Part shown: piece after piece, positions 1 through 6,819 of the stretch
How the letters are laid out: each line of letters opens with the position of its first letter
How positions within the stretch are numbered: the first letter of the stretch is position 1
From: Bacteroidales bacterium
GTDB lineage: Bacteria; Bacteroidota; Bacteroidia; Bacteroidales; WCHB1-69
Assembly (NCBI GenBank): GCA_031257735.1
Contig: JAIROC010000092.1
Location: 1-8,882, forward strand
Direction: 5' to 3'
Length of the DNA stretch: 8,882 nucleotides
Translations under genes and position numbers: made by a program
Notes under the pieces: model-generated
Told to the model about the DNA's origin: nothing
What the model saw: only the letters and a program-made list of their open reading frames with translations
Database searches by the model: none

Positions 1-45
1 AATAATAGCTGTATATCAATTAATTATTTTCTTCCGACCACGCCT

Positions 46-148
46 GGGCGTTGCCCTGTGCTATTGATTGCGGGCTTTCAGCCCTTTACCGTTATTCTCT
101 GATTACAATTATACATTGAGAAAATGAATTTATGAGTTTTCGGACAGA
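46..148. repeat. 103-bp dispersed repeat, left copy
   Basis: This block is the reverse complement of 6676-6778 with three mismatches that I count over 103 bases. It contains two short dyads: GGGCT-ttc-AGCCC at 72-84, and a GGGC/GCCC dyad near 46-55. No open reading frame or target-site duplication is evident, and no transposase lies next to it, so it looks like a REP/MITE-type intergenic repeat. The rest of 1-244 holds an 11-base T run (185-195) and nothing else I can name. Confidence 0.85.
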
Positions 149-244
149 CTCTAAATACGATTTCCACTTACAATAACGTCATTCTTTTTTTTTTTCGACA
201 GTATCTTGTAATGACATAGATTAGTCTATCGAGACAGGTTCGAT

Positions 245-2095
245 CTATTCGTATGATTTTATAATAGAGTTAAGCATTTTTTCTGTTTTTGCGGCGCCTT
301 CTCCGAGGATAAAACCAATTTGCTGGACTTGTCGTAAATTTTCTTCGATGACTTCTGTAACGCGATGTATAATTTCTTCTGGACGTTCTTCTTTGGAGTG
401 CAGATTACGGAATACAGCTCCTACCATTTTCTTAGGAATTAACTGAAACATCGTAACGTTAATAAGTCTCTCTTCAATTTCAACATCACGCGTAAGTTGC
501 ATTTCGTCATGGTTTAGAATAAACTGTATTTGCGAAATGAGTGTATGTGGTAACAAAGTCTTTAGATCCGCACCGATAAGATAGGGAATAACTTCGTGTA
601 TTTCCTTAATATCCTCTCCCAAAATTTCAACAAAAGCAGTATTGGATTCTACTATTTTAAGATTTTCATCGCAAAAAACAATACCAGACTTTAACCCCCT
701 GACAAAAATAGAAACAGCTTCGTTTTTGGCGAACAGTAATTCTTTTGTTTCTTCGAGCGCTGAACGAGTAATTTTCAGTTCATTTTTAATCATAGCGAGT
801 TCTTCAATACTTTTTTTGGCGGCATGAGAAGTTTCTACGTTTGTAAGTTGCGTATTGGTAACGCACATTTCCGGGATAGCGATATTTTGAGCAATGGCAC
901 GCGCCAACCCTCGACAAGTGTCAAATCCACAAGCCCCACAATTTACCTCTATATTATTATTGCGTTCGGTAATATCGTTAAGGGCTATTTTCATCTCATA
1001 TTCACTGGGGGACGGTAATTCATATTTCTTATCAAAAAATCTTATTTCCAATTCTTTGTAATGCGAATGCGTGTCAATAGATTTTTCCCATTTGTCGATG
1101 TCAAAATTCGACAAACGACGACTGATATAATCTTTTACCAACGCATGACGAACATATTTTTTTCCGTTCTTTGAGGTGCCAGGACCCATAATACATCCCT
1201 CACAGAAAAAAAGATTACAGTTTTGTTTCATCATTTTATCAAATTCCAAAAACTGCTCCACCGCTAAAATAGAACTCCTTCCTTCTACCGTAATAGTATT
1301 CTCGTTCAACAGACTTGTATCTAAGCCTGAAGCTTCTATAAAACCTTGCGAAATTGGATACATACTCCCTTTATATCCCAAAGGTTCATCAAAATCGGAA
1401 TATTCGCTAAAGGTTTCATTAATCTTAAATTCATTGAAAAGTAAACGCAATTCTCTAAACGTTAATACGCAATCTATTTTCCCCAATCCCATATAACGGT
1501 TTACTTCTTTTTTCGCAGCAACACAGGGGGTAATATGTACCACTTTTAGATTTTCTCCATACATTTTCCGTATCGTTATGGCAGAGGCAACCGCAGGAGA
1601 TACATAAGGCGCTAAATTACCTAAAAGTTGTGGATAATGCTTTTCTATCAATGATACTATAGACGGACAGCAACTCGTAAGATAATATTTTCCATTAAAT
1701 TCGTCGTATGTCAGTTTTTTAAATTGTTTAGCGATAATATCCACCCCAAATGCCATTTCATTAACGTATGAAAAACCTAATAATCTTATCATCTTTACAA
1801 ATTTGCGATAATCGGTAATATCATCAAATTCACCCGCAATAGATGGCGCACATAGCGCTACTACTTTATTCTCTGAATTGAGTAACTGTTTACACTCTTT
1901 GGTTGAATTGATATATGAAATTGCATTGTATGCGCAAACTCCTATACACGTCCCGCATAAAATACAGCGACTTTCCTCTATATATGGGTATACGCTATTC
2001 TTACGGACATGAATGGCTTTAACTGGACATGCCCTGATACATGTGTAGCATACCTTACATTTACTTCTCTCTAATTGTATGACGTTATCTATCAT
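245..2095 (-). CDS. HydS-like sensory [FeFe]-hydrogenase, PAS domain
   Basis: A 616-residue cytoplasmic iron-sulfur protein with four parts. Two [4Fe-4S] ferredoxin motifs are at C13/C16/C19/C23 and C44/C47/C50/C54. An H-cluster domain spans about 75-345, with signature loops TSCCP (140-144), TPCVAAKKE (189-197) and FCEGCIMGPG (297-306). A further FeS domain has Cys at 386, 389, 394 and 411. A PAS-like region lies at about 455-560, then a helical tail. This order is that of putative H2-sensing (HydS, group C-like) hydrogenases, which are thought to signal H2 level to partners instead of turning over H2 in bulk. The loops depart from catalytic enzymes: Thr for Met before the L2 Cys, Ala where Lys normally follows three residues on, and C-x2-C in L3. 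There are no maturases or electron-transfer subunits beside it; any downstream partner is beyond the left edge. The start follows an A/T-rich leader. Family assignment is firm; the sensory role is inferred. Confidence 0.9.
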   Translation of the reverse strand: MIDNVIQLERSKCKVCYTCIRACPVKAIHVRKNSVYPYIEESRCILCGTCIGVCAYNAISYINSTKECKQLLNSENKVVALCAPSIAGEFDDITDYRKFVKMIRLLGFSYVNEMAFGVDIIAKQFKKLTYDEFNGKYYLTSCCPSIVSLIEKHYPQLLGNLAPYVSPAVASAITIRKMYGENLKVVHITPCVAAKKEVNRYMGLGKIDCVLTFRELRLLFNEFKINETFSEYSDFDEPLGYKGSMYPISQGFIEASGLDTSLLNENTITVEGRSSILAVEQFLEFDKMMKQNCNLFFCEGCIMGPGTSKNGKKYVRHALVKDYISRRLSNFDIDKWEKSIDTHSHYKELEIRFFDKKYELPSPSEYEMKIALNDITERNNNIEVNCGACGFDTCRGLARAIAQNIAIPEMCVTNTQLTNVETSHAAKKSIEELAMIKNELKITRSALEETKELLFAKNEAVSIFVRGLKSGIVFCDENLKIVESNTAFVEILGEDIKEIHEVIPYLIGADLKTLLPHTLISQIQFILNHDEMQLTRDVEIEERLINVTMFQLIPKKMVGAVFRNLHSKEERPEEIIHRVTEVIEENLRQVQQIGFILGEGAAKTEKMLNSIIKSYE

Positions 2096-2128
2096 TTTTC
2101 CACATTTTTAATATAAAAATTTGTCCTG

Positions 2129-2136
2129 CAAAAGTA
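2129..2136 (-). promoter_or_regulatory. Bacteroidota -7 box for the hydrogenase gene
   Basis: On the minus strand this reads TACTTTTG, a match to TAnnTTTG, 33 bases before the hydrogenase start codon. A T run lies immediately upstream, but no clear TTG is present at the expected 19-base spacing, so the -33 element is weak. The leader that follows has no Shine-Dalgarno sequence. Confidence 0.6.
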
Positions 2137-2160
2137 CAAAAAAATTAAACATAAAGCTAC

Positions 2161-2196
2161 AAAAAAGGGACTGTTCCCATTAAGAGAAGCAGTCCC
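2161..2196 (-). terminator. Terminator of the BspA-like gene
   Basis: On the minus strand GGGACTG (2196-2190) pairs with CAGTCCC (2173-2167). The stem extends inward through TTCTC/GGGAA (one G-T pair) around a TTAAT loop, with one bulged C, and is followed by six T. It lies about 40 bases past the stop at 2234 and just upstream of the hydrogenase promoter, so it separates the two units. A near-identical hairpin is at 8777-8812. Confidence 0.85.
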
Positions 2197-2266
2197 ACAA
2201 GACATGAAGTTCCTGTACATTTTCTTCCAATTTTTATTTTCTTTCGACGCCAATAATTATTTTTGG
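2165..2266 (-). repeat. 102-bp 3'-end repeat of BspA-like genes, copy 1
   Basis: This covers the last codons of the BspA-like gene, its 3' untranslated stretch and its terminator. It matches 8781-8882 in the same orientation with eight mismatches by my count. The mismatches inside the codons for the shared end PKIIIGVER are synonymous. Similarity continues through non-coding DNA to the terminator. Confidence 0.9.
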
Positions 2267-4468
2267 CGGAGTGGTGGAAACGGGAATTACTTTCAAGCGG
2301 AACGTTCGTTTCGTTTGACAGACACCATCGAAAACGGTATACGTTACAAAACTGTTTCCTTTCGTCACTCCTGTCACTTTAACTGGATTGGCTTGGGGAT
2401 TGTCAAAACTTATGTTGTTGTTATTTTTTGTCCAGACGCCATTGGGGGTTGTGTTGGTTAATTCTATTGTCTTGCCCTCACAGACTACTGTTTTGCCTGT
2501 TATTTCGTCAGGATTGGGGTAAGCCTTTACCGTTATGCTCATGGATGAAGAACATGTTGTTGTTGAATCGTAGAAAGTGAGACTTGCTGTGCCTGCGCTT
2601 TGTCCTATTATGCTTCCGCTGTTGATGATGTCCACAATACTTGAATCGCTACTTGTCCAACTTCCATCTTTGTTGGGGAAGATACGCGTTGTTAAGCCCG
2701 GACAAAGCTCCTGCAGTAAGGCAGAGGCTGCAGACACGGATTTTATGCTCACCTTTACTTCTTTTCTATCGCCGGGAGCGGTTTCGCAACCATTCGCTAA
2801 TATGCCAAGATAAAAAGTAGTATCTGCTGTTAAATTAGATGTTGTATAGTTTGCCCCTGTATGAAATGGACTGCTTGCTACTTGTGAAGAATACCATTTA
2901 TATGTAGCGCCCGAAACACTGCTGCTTGCGGTCAAACTTGCGCTTGTGCCAGGACAAACTATCGTATCGTTTGCTGTTATAGGTACGACAGTAACAGCAA
3001 ATATCGCCGTTACACTTGTATCTGATGTGATTTGCATCGTACGTGGATTTTGTGTATTTCCATCATTCCAATTCACAAAGTAATAACAACTGCTATTGGG
3101 GATTGCTTCTATTATTGCCGTATTGTTTGTACAGTTATTAGCTTGTATTACATTGGCGCTTCCCATGTTTGCATCGTTGCTTTGCAGAGATATATCAAAG
3201 GGTGAAATATCTTCTATTATATTAGTGAAAGAACTCCACCCTGTTGCATTTTGATATGCTGTTTTGCTTCCACAAGGTACATGGACAGGAATATTAGTCG
3301 GTACATTATAAAAAGCGTTAGTCCCCAAAATCGAAGGTGGGTTAACTGCTTTTACATACATTTCTGTCAAGCTGCTGCAATTGTAAAAAGCATAATCTTC
3401 AATGGAGGTAACCGAACTGCCAATCGTTACAGATGTTAAGCTGCTACAATTATAAAAAGTGTATCCTTCAATAATGGAAACTAAATTGGGAATGGTTACG
3501 GATGTTAAGCTGCTGCAATTATAAAAATTGTATCCTCCAAGACGGGTAACTGAATTGCCAATCGTTATGGATGTTAATTTGGTACAACTGGCAAAACTCC
3601 CTCCCCATAATATTGTTACCGAATTGCCAATTATTACAGATATTAAATTGATGCAATATTCAAAAGTCCCCATTCCCCAAATATCTGTTACCGAATTTGG
3701 AATCGTTACAGATGTTAATCCAGAACAATATCTAAAAGCATCATCTCCAATAATTGTAACCGTATTGGGGATAGTATAACTTCCTATTTTACCACCAGGA
3801 TAAGAATGCAATAGCGTTTGATTCTTATTGAATAGCACGCCATCAACAGAAGAGTATGCAGGATTGTTTGCATCAACAGAAATGTTAGTTAAAGGGCAGC
3901 GTTGGAAAACCCAAACACCAATATCTGTAACTGAATAGGGAATATTTATTGATGTTAAAGCGCAGCCGGAAAAAGCGCTCATTCCTATCGTTGTAACCGA
4001 ATTGGGAATGGTTATGGATGCCAATTTGCTGCAGGAGGCAAAAGCATACTCTCCAATAGAGGTAACCGAATTGGGAATGGTTACGGGTGTTAAGCCATTG
4101 CAATATTGAAAAGCCGCGTCTCCTATCGTTGTAACCGAATTGGGAATGGTTACGGATGTTATTTTGTTGAAGTTGTAAAAAGAGTAATTTCCAATATTAG
4201 AAACACCTTGTTGGATGACTACACTGATGGTTTGGGAATAATAACTCTGCCAAGGTGAAGTAGTCCTACCAGGATTAGAAGAAGAAGAACTATAATTAGC
4301 CATAGCGCCTGAAACGCCATTGGTGGGTTTTATAGTAAGAGTATAATTCGGGGAAGTTCCTGAAAGCGCCCAATCACAAGTACCTGTCGTACCGCTTTGC
4401 GCCATTGTTTTATTTACCGCCGAGAGGCAGCAGAAAATTATTAGAATAAAGACATATACATTTTTCAT
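2234..4468 (-). CDS. BspA-like leucine-rich-repeat secreted protein
   Basis: A 744-residue exported protein. Residues 1-23 are a signal peptide: short basic start, hydrophobic core, cleavage probably near MAQ-S. About 82-400 are LRR_5/BspA-type repeats of about 23 residues built on SVTIPNSVTSIG and AF..C, with a variant insert (about 195-230) and a cap ending WSSFTNIIE. About 425-492 resembles a divergent InlB B-repeat (FVNWNDG, then TAIFA). About 495-580 is an Ig-like module (CPG, YKWY, C-E-T). About 585-728 holds two further bacterial Ig-like modules (GSWTSSDSSIV; GVWTKNN). BspA-like proteins usually act at the cell surface in adhesion. The C-terminus, PPKIIIGVERK, is not a recognisable type IX sorting domain, so anchoring is unclear. 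No good -7 box was found upstream. A second gene with the same C-terminus begins at the right edge, so this is one of a paralogous set. Confidence 0.9.
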   Translation of the reverse strand: MKNVYVFILIIFCCLSAVNKTMAQSGTTGTCDWALSGTSPNYTLTIKPTNGVSGAMANYSSSSSNPGRTTSPWQSYYSQTISVVIQQGVSNIGNYSFYNFNKITSVTIPNSVTTIGDAAFQYCNGLTPVTIPNSVTSIGEYAFASCSKLASITIPNSVTTIGMSAFSGCALTSINIPYSVTDIGVWVFQRCPLTNISVDANNPAYSSVDGVLFNKNQTLLHSYPGGKIGSYTIPNTVTIIGDDAFRYCSGLTSVTIPNSVTDIWGMGTFEYCINLISVIIGNSVTILWGGSFASCTKLTSITIGNSVTRLGGYNFYNCSSLTSVTIPNLVSIIEGYTFYNCSSLTSVTIGSSVTSIEDYAFYNCSSLTEMYVKAVNPPSILGTNAFYNVPTNIPVHVPCGSKTAYQNATGWSSFTNIIEDISPFDISLQSNDANMGSANVIQANNCTNNTAIIEAIPNSSCYYFVNWNDGNTQNPRTMQITSDTSVTAIFAVTVVPITANDTIVCPGTSASLTASSSVSGATYKWYSSQVASSPFHTGANYTTSNLTADTTFYLGILANGCETAPGDRKEVKVSIKSVSAASALLQELCPGLTTRIFPNKDGSWTSSDSSIVDIINSGSIIGQSAGTASLTFYDSTTTCSSSMSITVKAYPNPDEITGKTVVCEGKTIELTNTTPNGVWTKNNNNISFDNPQANPVKVTGVTKGNSFVTYTVFDGVCQTKRTFRLKVIPVSTTPPKIIIGVERK
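3361..4225 (-). repeat. LRR-coding tandem repeats, about 69 bp per unit
   Basis: The LRR portion is repetitive at DNA level as well as protein level. For example, a block containing gatgttaagctgctgcaatt recurs almost unchanged around 3367, 3437 and 3506, and a block around ccgaattgggaatggttacg recurs around 3995-4155. The units vary more in the middle (3590-3900). Such similarity permits unit gain or loss by recombination or slippage. Confidence 0.8.
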
Positions 4469-4494
4469 TTAGTTGAAAATTGTTTAATAAAATG

Positions 4495-4603
4495 GACAAA
4501 GGAGGAAGGCACGAAAGGAGGAAAAAGAATGAAAGGGAGAAAGGACGAAGACGCCCAATCAACGCTGTTTGTATGTTTTCGTCCTTTCGTTCTTTTCTCC
4601 TGT
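4495..4603 (-). terminator. Imperfect inverted repeat, possible terminator
   Basis: Between the 299-residue gene and the BspA-like gene, 4539-4549 (GAAAGGACGAA) is the exact inverse of 4578-4588, with a 28-base loop. The flanks continue as an imperfect inverted repeat: a long purine-rich run (4495-4552) facing a pyrimidine-rich run (4576-4603). It lies just past the stop at 4621 and could end that transcript, but there is no clean T tail, so the call is tentative. Confidence 0.35.
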
Positions 4604-4620
4604 CCACTCATTATTAATTA

Positions 4621-5520
4621 TTAATTATCTTCGTTGTTTTTTTGTTTGTTGGATCTAGCGGCGAGGTCTGAGGTAGTCATAGACATAGTGAAAGTAGGTT
4701 CATTACCGAATTTAGGGTCATCATCGATATGTCTCAGGAAAGCAGCTTTAATGATAAACTGTTTACCATGCGAACCTTGAGGCATTCGTATATCGCTATG
4801 TAACTTGGTTGTCAAGTGTCGTACAACTTCTGTAACACCGTCATCAGCCATGATAACAATCACAGCATTTTTGACGCCTTTGGGCCATCCATGCAGAACG
4901 GGTCCTGCATTTTCAGCAGCGGATTGGTCAATAACGACGCGAACATAATCTTCATTGAGCGTTTCGACTTTTACTTCGGCTATGATGTCAGTAGGTTCTT
5001 TTCTGCTACGATGTCCACTCTGTTCGCCCGGTAAAAGAAATCCAAGCTCATGAACATCAACGGCAGTAATTTGTTCATTAGCATACAAACCAAATGTATA
5101 CATCTTAACTTCTTTCAGGCACAAATTAACGGCAGCTTTAAGTTTAGAATTTCTCTCTTGACGATCTATGGCAGAGGCAGCAGGCGTATCGCAACGGTTG
5201 ATGAGTTTCTGTAATTCGTCGCGATAGGTAACTAACTGTTGAAAGTGGATAGGTTTAGTCCACCCATTATCTACATAGACATTTATCAGGTTGTTAATGC
5301 AACTGAAACGGTCTCCTATAGACCCATGCCAGCGTTTAACGTGAGCAAGCAGTCCTTCTGTAATGTCGCCATATCCCATCGACTCTAATATAATAAAAGT
5401 GGTGGTGTTAGTTCCTGTAAATGGGTGAACAAATGTGTTCAAAATGCAGTTAAAAACTCTGCTTGTGTGGTCAAAAATTATGCTGACCATGTTTCCTAAT
5501 TTTCTTGAATTTTTTTTCAT
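4621..5520 (-). CDS. Uncharacterised protein, helical N-half and possible Ig-like C-half
   Basis: I do not recognise this 299-residue protein. It has no signal peptide or convincing membrane segment. The first 150 residues look mostly helical (for example AASAIDRQERNSKLKAAV, about 129-146). The second half changes to alternating beta-type sequence (about 185-285) with EVKVETL, VRVVID, NAVIVIMADDG and FIIKAAFLRHI. This resembles the two-part layout of some uncharacterised Bacteroidota proteins that join a helical domain to a fibronectin/Ig-like domain, but that comparison is by eye. The tail is charged and low-complexity. It starts 33 bases after the stop of the repeat ORF at 5554 with no -7 box between, so co-transcription from the promoter near 6402 is likely. 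The start codon has an A-rich, SD-less leader; the inner Met at residue 11 is an alternative. Confidence 0.75.
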   Translation of the reverse strand: MKKNSRKLGNMVSIIFDHTSRVFNCILNTFVHPFTGTNTTTFIILESMGYGDITEGLLAHVKRWHGSIGDRFSCINNLINVYVDNGWTKPIHFQQLVTYRDELQKLINRCDTPAASAIDRQERNSKLKAAVNLCLKEVKMYTFGLYANEQITAVDVHELGFLLPGEQSGHRSRKEPTDIIAEVKVETLNEDYVRVVIDQSAAENAGPVLHGWPKGVKNAVIVIMADDGVTEVVRHLTTKLHSDIRMPQGSHGKQFIIKAAFLRHIDDDPKFGNEPTFTMSMTTSDLAARSNKQKNNEDN

Positions 5521-5553
5521 CTGTTTGTATTTTATTGATTTCTATTATAATGA

Positions 5554-6375
5554 TTAATTTTTATTAGTTTCAATGATTAAAAATTGATTTGAGATTTCAA
5601 AGTTATCTTTCGAAGGACAGGTTTCATCCTTCAAAGGATAGGTTTCATCCTTCAAAGGATAGGTTTCATCTTTCGAAGGATAGGTTTCATCTTTCGAAGG
5701 ATAGGTTTCATCTTTCGAAGGACAGGTTTCATCCTTCAAAGGACAGGTTTCATCCTTCGAAGGATAGGTTTCATCTTTCAAAGGACAGGTTTCATCCTTC
5801 AAAGGATAGGTTTCATCTTTCGAAGGACAGGTTTCATCTTTCAAAGGATAGGTTTCATCTTTCAAAGGATAGATTTTATCCTTCAAAGGATAGGTTTCAT
5901 CCTTCAAAGGATAGATTTCATCTATTGAGAATTTTTCTTGATCTTGTGAGAAAATATTGTTGTCTCTTGCGAGAGAATTTTTATTTCTCAAGAAAAAAAT
6001 GTTGTCTATGTACTGTCTATTTATTAAAGGTAGTGTATAATTTTTTATCTTGAAATATTCAAAAAATACACACTTCACCCCTGCAAAAAACGATAAAAAA
6101 GGATACAATTTCAGCCTGAAAAAGGGGAAAAATAATAACATTTTATCCCTCTTAATCCATTGAGAAATAGGTAATATCCTAACTATTTGATAATCTCGGG
6201 GGGGGGGGACCACCAGGCAGTTACACATCGCGCGCGCGCGTAAACCCCCAAACGATACCTGTAAGCCTCCAATCAAACAGAGAGGTGTAGACATATTTCT
6301 CTCATCCGAAAAAATCGGTATTTGGAAAAAATTATCGTAAGGTTTGTAGCTGTTTTCTGTACCTGCTAATGCCAT
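5554..6375 (-). CDS. Repeat-bearing ORF with in-frame G11 and (CG)6 tracts
   Basis: A 273-codon frame, family unrecognised. Residues 1-45 look like ordinary coding sequence. A (CG)6 run then encodes RARA and an 11-base C run (coding strand) encodes PPP. Residues about 78-108 are Phe-rich and hydrophobic and may cross a membrane. Residues about 153-257 are fifteen copies of a seven-residue unit, consensus YPLKDET with Tyr/Cys at position 1 and Leu/Ser at position 3. It ends IIETNKN. The start lies about 20 bases downstream of a predicted transcription start, which supports this ATG. The roughly 165 non-repeat codons without a stop in AT-rich DNA argue that the frame is or was used. Either simple tract could shift the frame by slippage: losing one CG brings a stop within a few codons. 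It may also be a decayed or mis-assembled gene. It probably forms an operon with the 299-residue gene. Confidence 0.55.
   Translation of the reverse strand: MALAGTENSYKPYDNFFQIPIFSDERNMSTPLCLIGGLQVSFGGLRARAMCNCLVVPPPRDYQIVRILPISQWIKRDKMLLFFPFFRLKLYPFLSFFAGVKCVFFEYFKIKNYTLPLINRQYIDNIFFLRNKNSLARDNNIFSQDQEKFSIDEIYPLKDETYPLKDKIYPLKDETYPLKDETCPSKDETYPLKDETCPLKDETYPSKDETCPLKDETCPSKDETYPSKDETYPSKDETYPLKDETYPLKDETCPSKDNFEISNQFLIIETNKN
5605..5919. repeat. Tandem array of fifteen 21-bp units with a dyad core
   Basis: Fifteen exact 21-base units without insertions or deletions, each ATCYTTCRAAGGAY followed by a 7-base linker, AGGTTTC in most units. The first 14 bases are a dyad (perfect when ATCCTT and AAGGAT are both present). 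Differences occur at unit positions 4, 8, 14, 17 and 21 only, and every one is a transition. Degenerate half-units flank both sides (about 5591-5604 and 5920-5930). The period equals two turns of B-DNA. Confidence 0.95.
6198..6208. repeat. G11 homopolymer inside the repeat ORF
   Basis: Eleven consecutive G on the plus strand (C on the coding strand), spanning the PPP codons of the ORF on 5554-6375. In AT-rich DNA a run of this length is unusual, and it is the type of tract that mediates slipped-strand phase variation. Sequencing or assembly error in the run length is possible. Confidence 0.9.
6229..6240. repeat. (CG)6 dinucleotide repeat inside the repeat ORF
   Basis: Six CG dinucleotides, 20 bases from the G11 run and in the same frame, encoding RARA. 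Alternating CG can adopt Z-DNA and is prone to two-base slippage. Removing one CG leads to a stop a few codons later; adding one leads through the C run to a stop about 18 codons on, unless that run also changes. Confidence 0.9.
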
Positions 6376-6401
6376 TTAGTTTTATCTAAAAAAATTTGCT
6401 G

Positions 6402-6431
6402 CAAAGGTAACACTTTTTTTTAATACTACAA
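6402..6431 (-). promoter_or_regulatory. Promoter of the repeat-ORF operon
   Basis: On the minus strand TACCTTTG (6409-6402) lies 19 bases downstream of TTG (6431-6429), an exact fit to the Bacteroidota -33/-7 arrangement. The predicted start near 6395 gives a leader of about 20 bases to the ATG at 6375. Confidence 0.75.
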
Positions 6432-6580
6432 TCACTTTTTTTCAACTTTTTTTTCGATTGAGTGATTTTTTTTTTTAGTACGCTGATGTAGAGAGAGAAA
6501 AAAAATGAAAAAAATTTTTTACTGTGTGTTTTTTTGTGATTTTTTGTTTGTTTTTTTTCTGAATCAGACTGCGCTTTTGT
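6410..6580. promoter_or_regulatory. Phased A/T tracts upstream of the promoter
   Basis: T runs on the plus strand at 6414-6421, 6436-6442, 6447-6454 and 6466-6476 have centres about 21, 11 and 21 bases apart, close to multiples of the helical repeat. More A or T runs follow to about 6560. Upstream of a promoter this predicts intrinsic DNA curvature or an UP-like element. No gene is visible here. Confidence 0.5.
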
Positions 6581-6611
6581 CTGAATGAACAGAATGAGCA
6601 GCTCCCCTTTA

Positions 6612-6628
6612 CCGTCATTGCGGGCTTG
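6612..6628. repeat. 17-bp inverted repeat, left copy
   Basis: CCGTCATTGCGGGCTTG is the exact reverse complement of 8704-8720. The pair brackets the small-RNA unit and the DUF3800 cassette. It is probably another dispersed intergenic repeat and not a mobile-element end, since no recombinase is present. Confidence 0.7.
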
Positions 6629-6675
6629 TTTGGACGGGTTATTTTAGTTTGCGTCAGCCTAACTCATAACTCGTG

Positions 6676-6778
6676 TCTGTCCGAAAACGCATAAATTCAT
6701 TTCTTCAATGTATAATTGTAATCAGAGAATAACGGTAAAGGGCTGAAAGCCCGCAATCAATAGCACAGGGCAACGCCC
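6676..6778. repeat. 103-bp dispersed repeat, right inverted copy
   Basis: Inverse of 46-148, with three mismatches by my count. It holds the dyads GGGCT-gaa-AGCCC and CAGGGC-aac-GCCCTG; the latter is better preserved here than in the left copy. Together the copies enclose the hydrogenase, BspA-like, orphan and repeat ORFs. Confidence 0.9.
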
Positions 6779-6819
6779 TGTGTAACGTAATTTCCTAAAA
6801 ACTAAGTCCCGTCATTAAT

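Noticed and set aside
190..244. Terminator for the hydrogenase gene
   Set aside because: A weak ATAGA/TCTAT hairpin near 218-231 is followed on the minus strand by an A run, not a T run.
3528..4103. Short frames opposite or within the LRR region
   Set aside because: They mirror the LRR repeats in other frames and have no start signals of their own.
4410..4607. 65-codon minus-strand frame ahead of the BspA-like gene
   Set aside because: It overlaps the signal-peptide region in another frame and runs through the low-complexity inverted repeat.
5605..5919. CRISPR array
   Set aside because: The 21-base units abut directly with no unique spacers, and no cas gene is present.
5605..5919. Diversity-generating retroelement variable region
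   Set aside because: Variation is two-state transitions at fixed positions, not adenine-specific change to any base, and there is no reverse transcriptase or template repeat.
5589..6053. Plus-strand 154-codon frame with KDRFHLS repeats
   Set aside because: The unit length is a multiple of three and lacks stops in this frame, so openness is automatic over the array. No promoter precedes it on the plus strand, whereas the minus strand has one.
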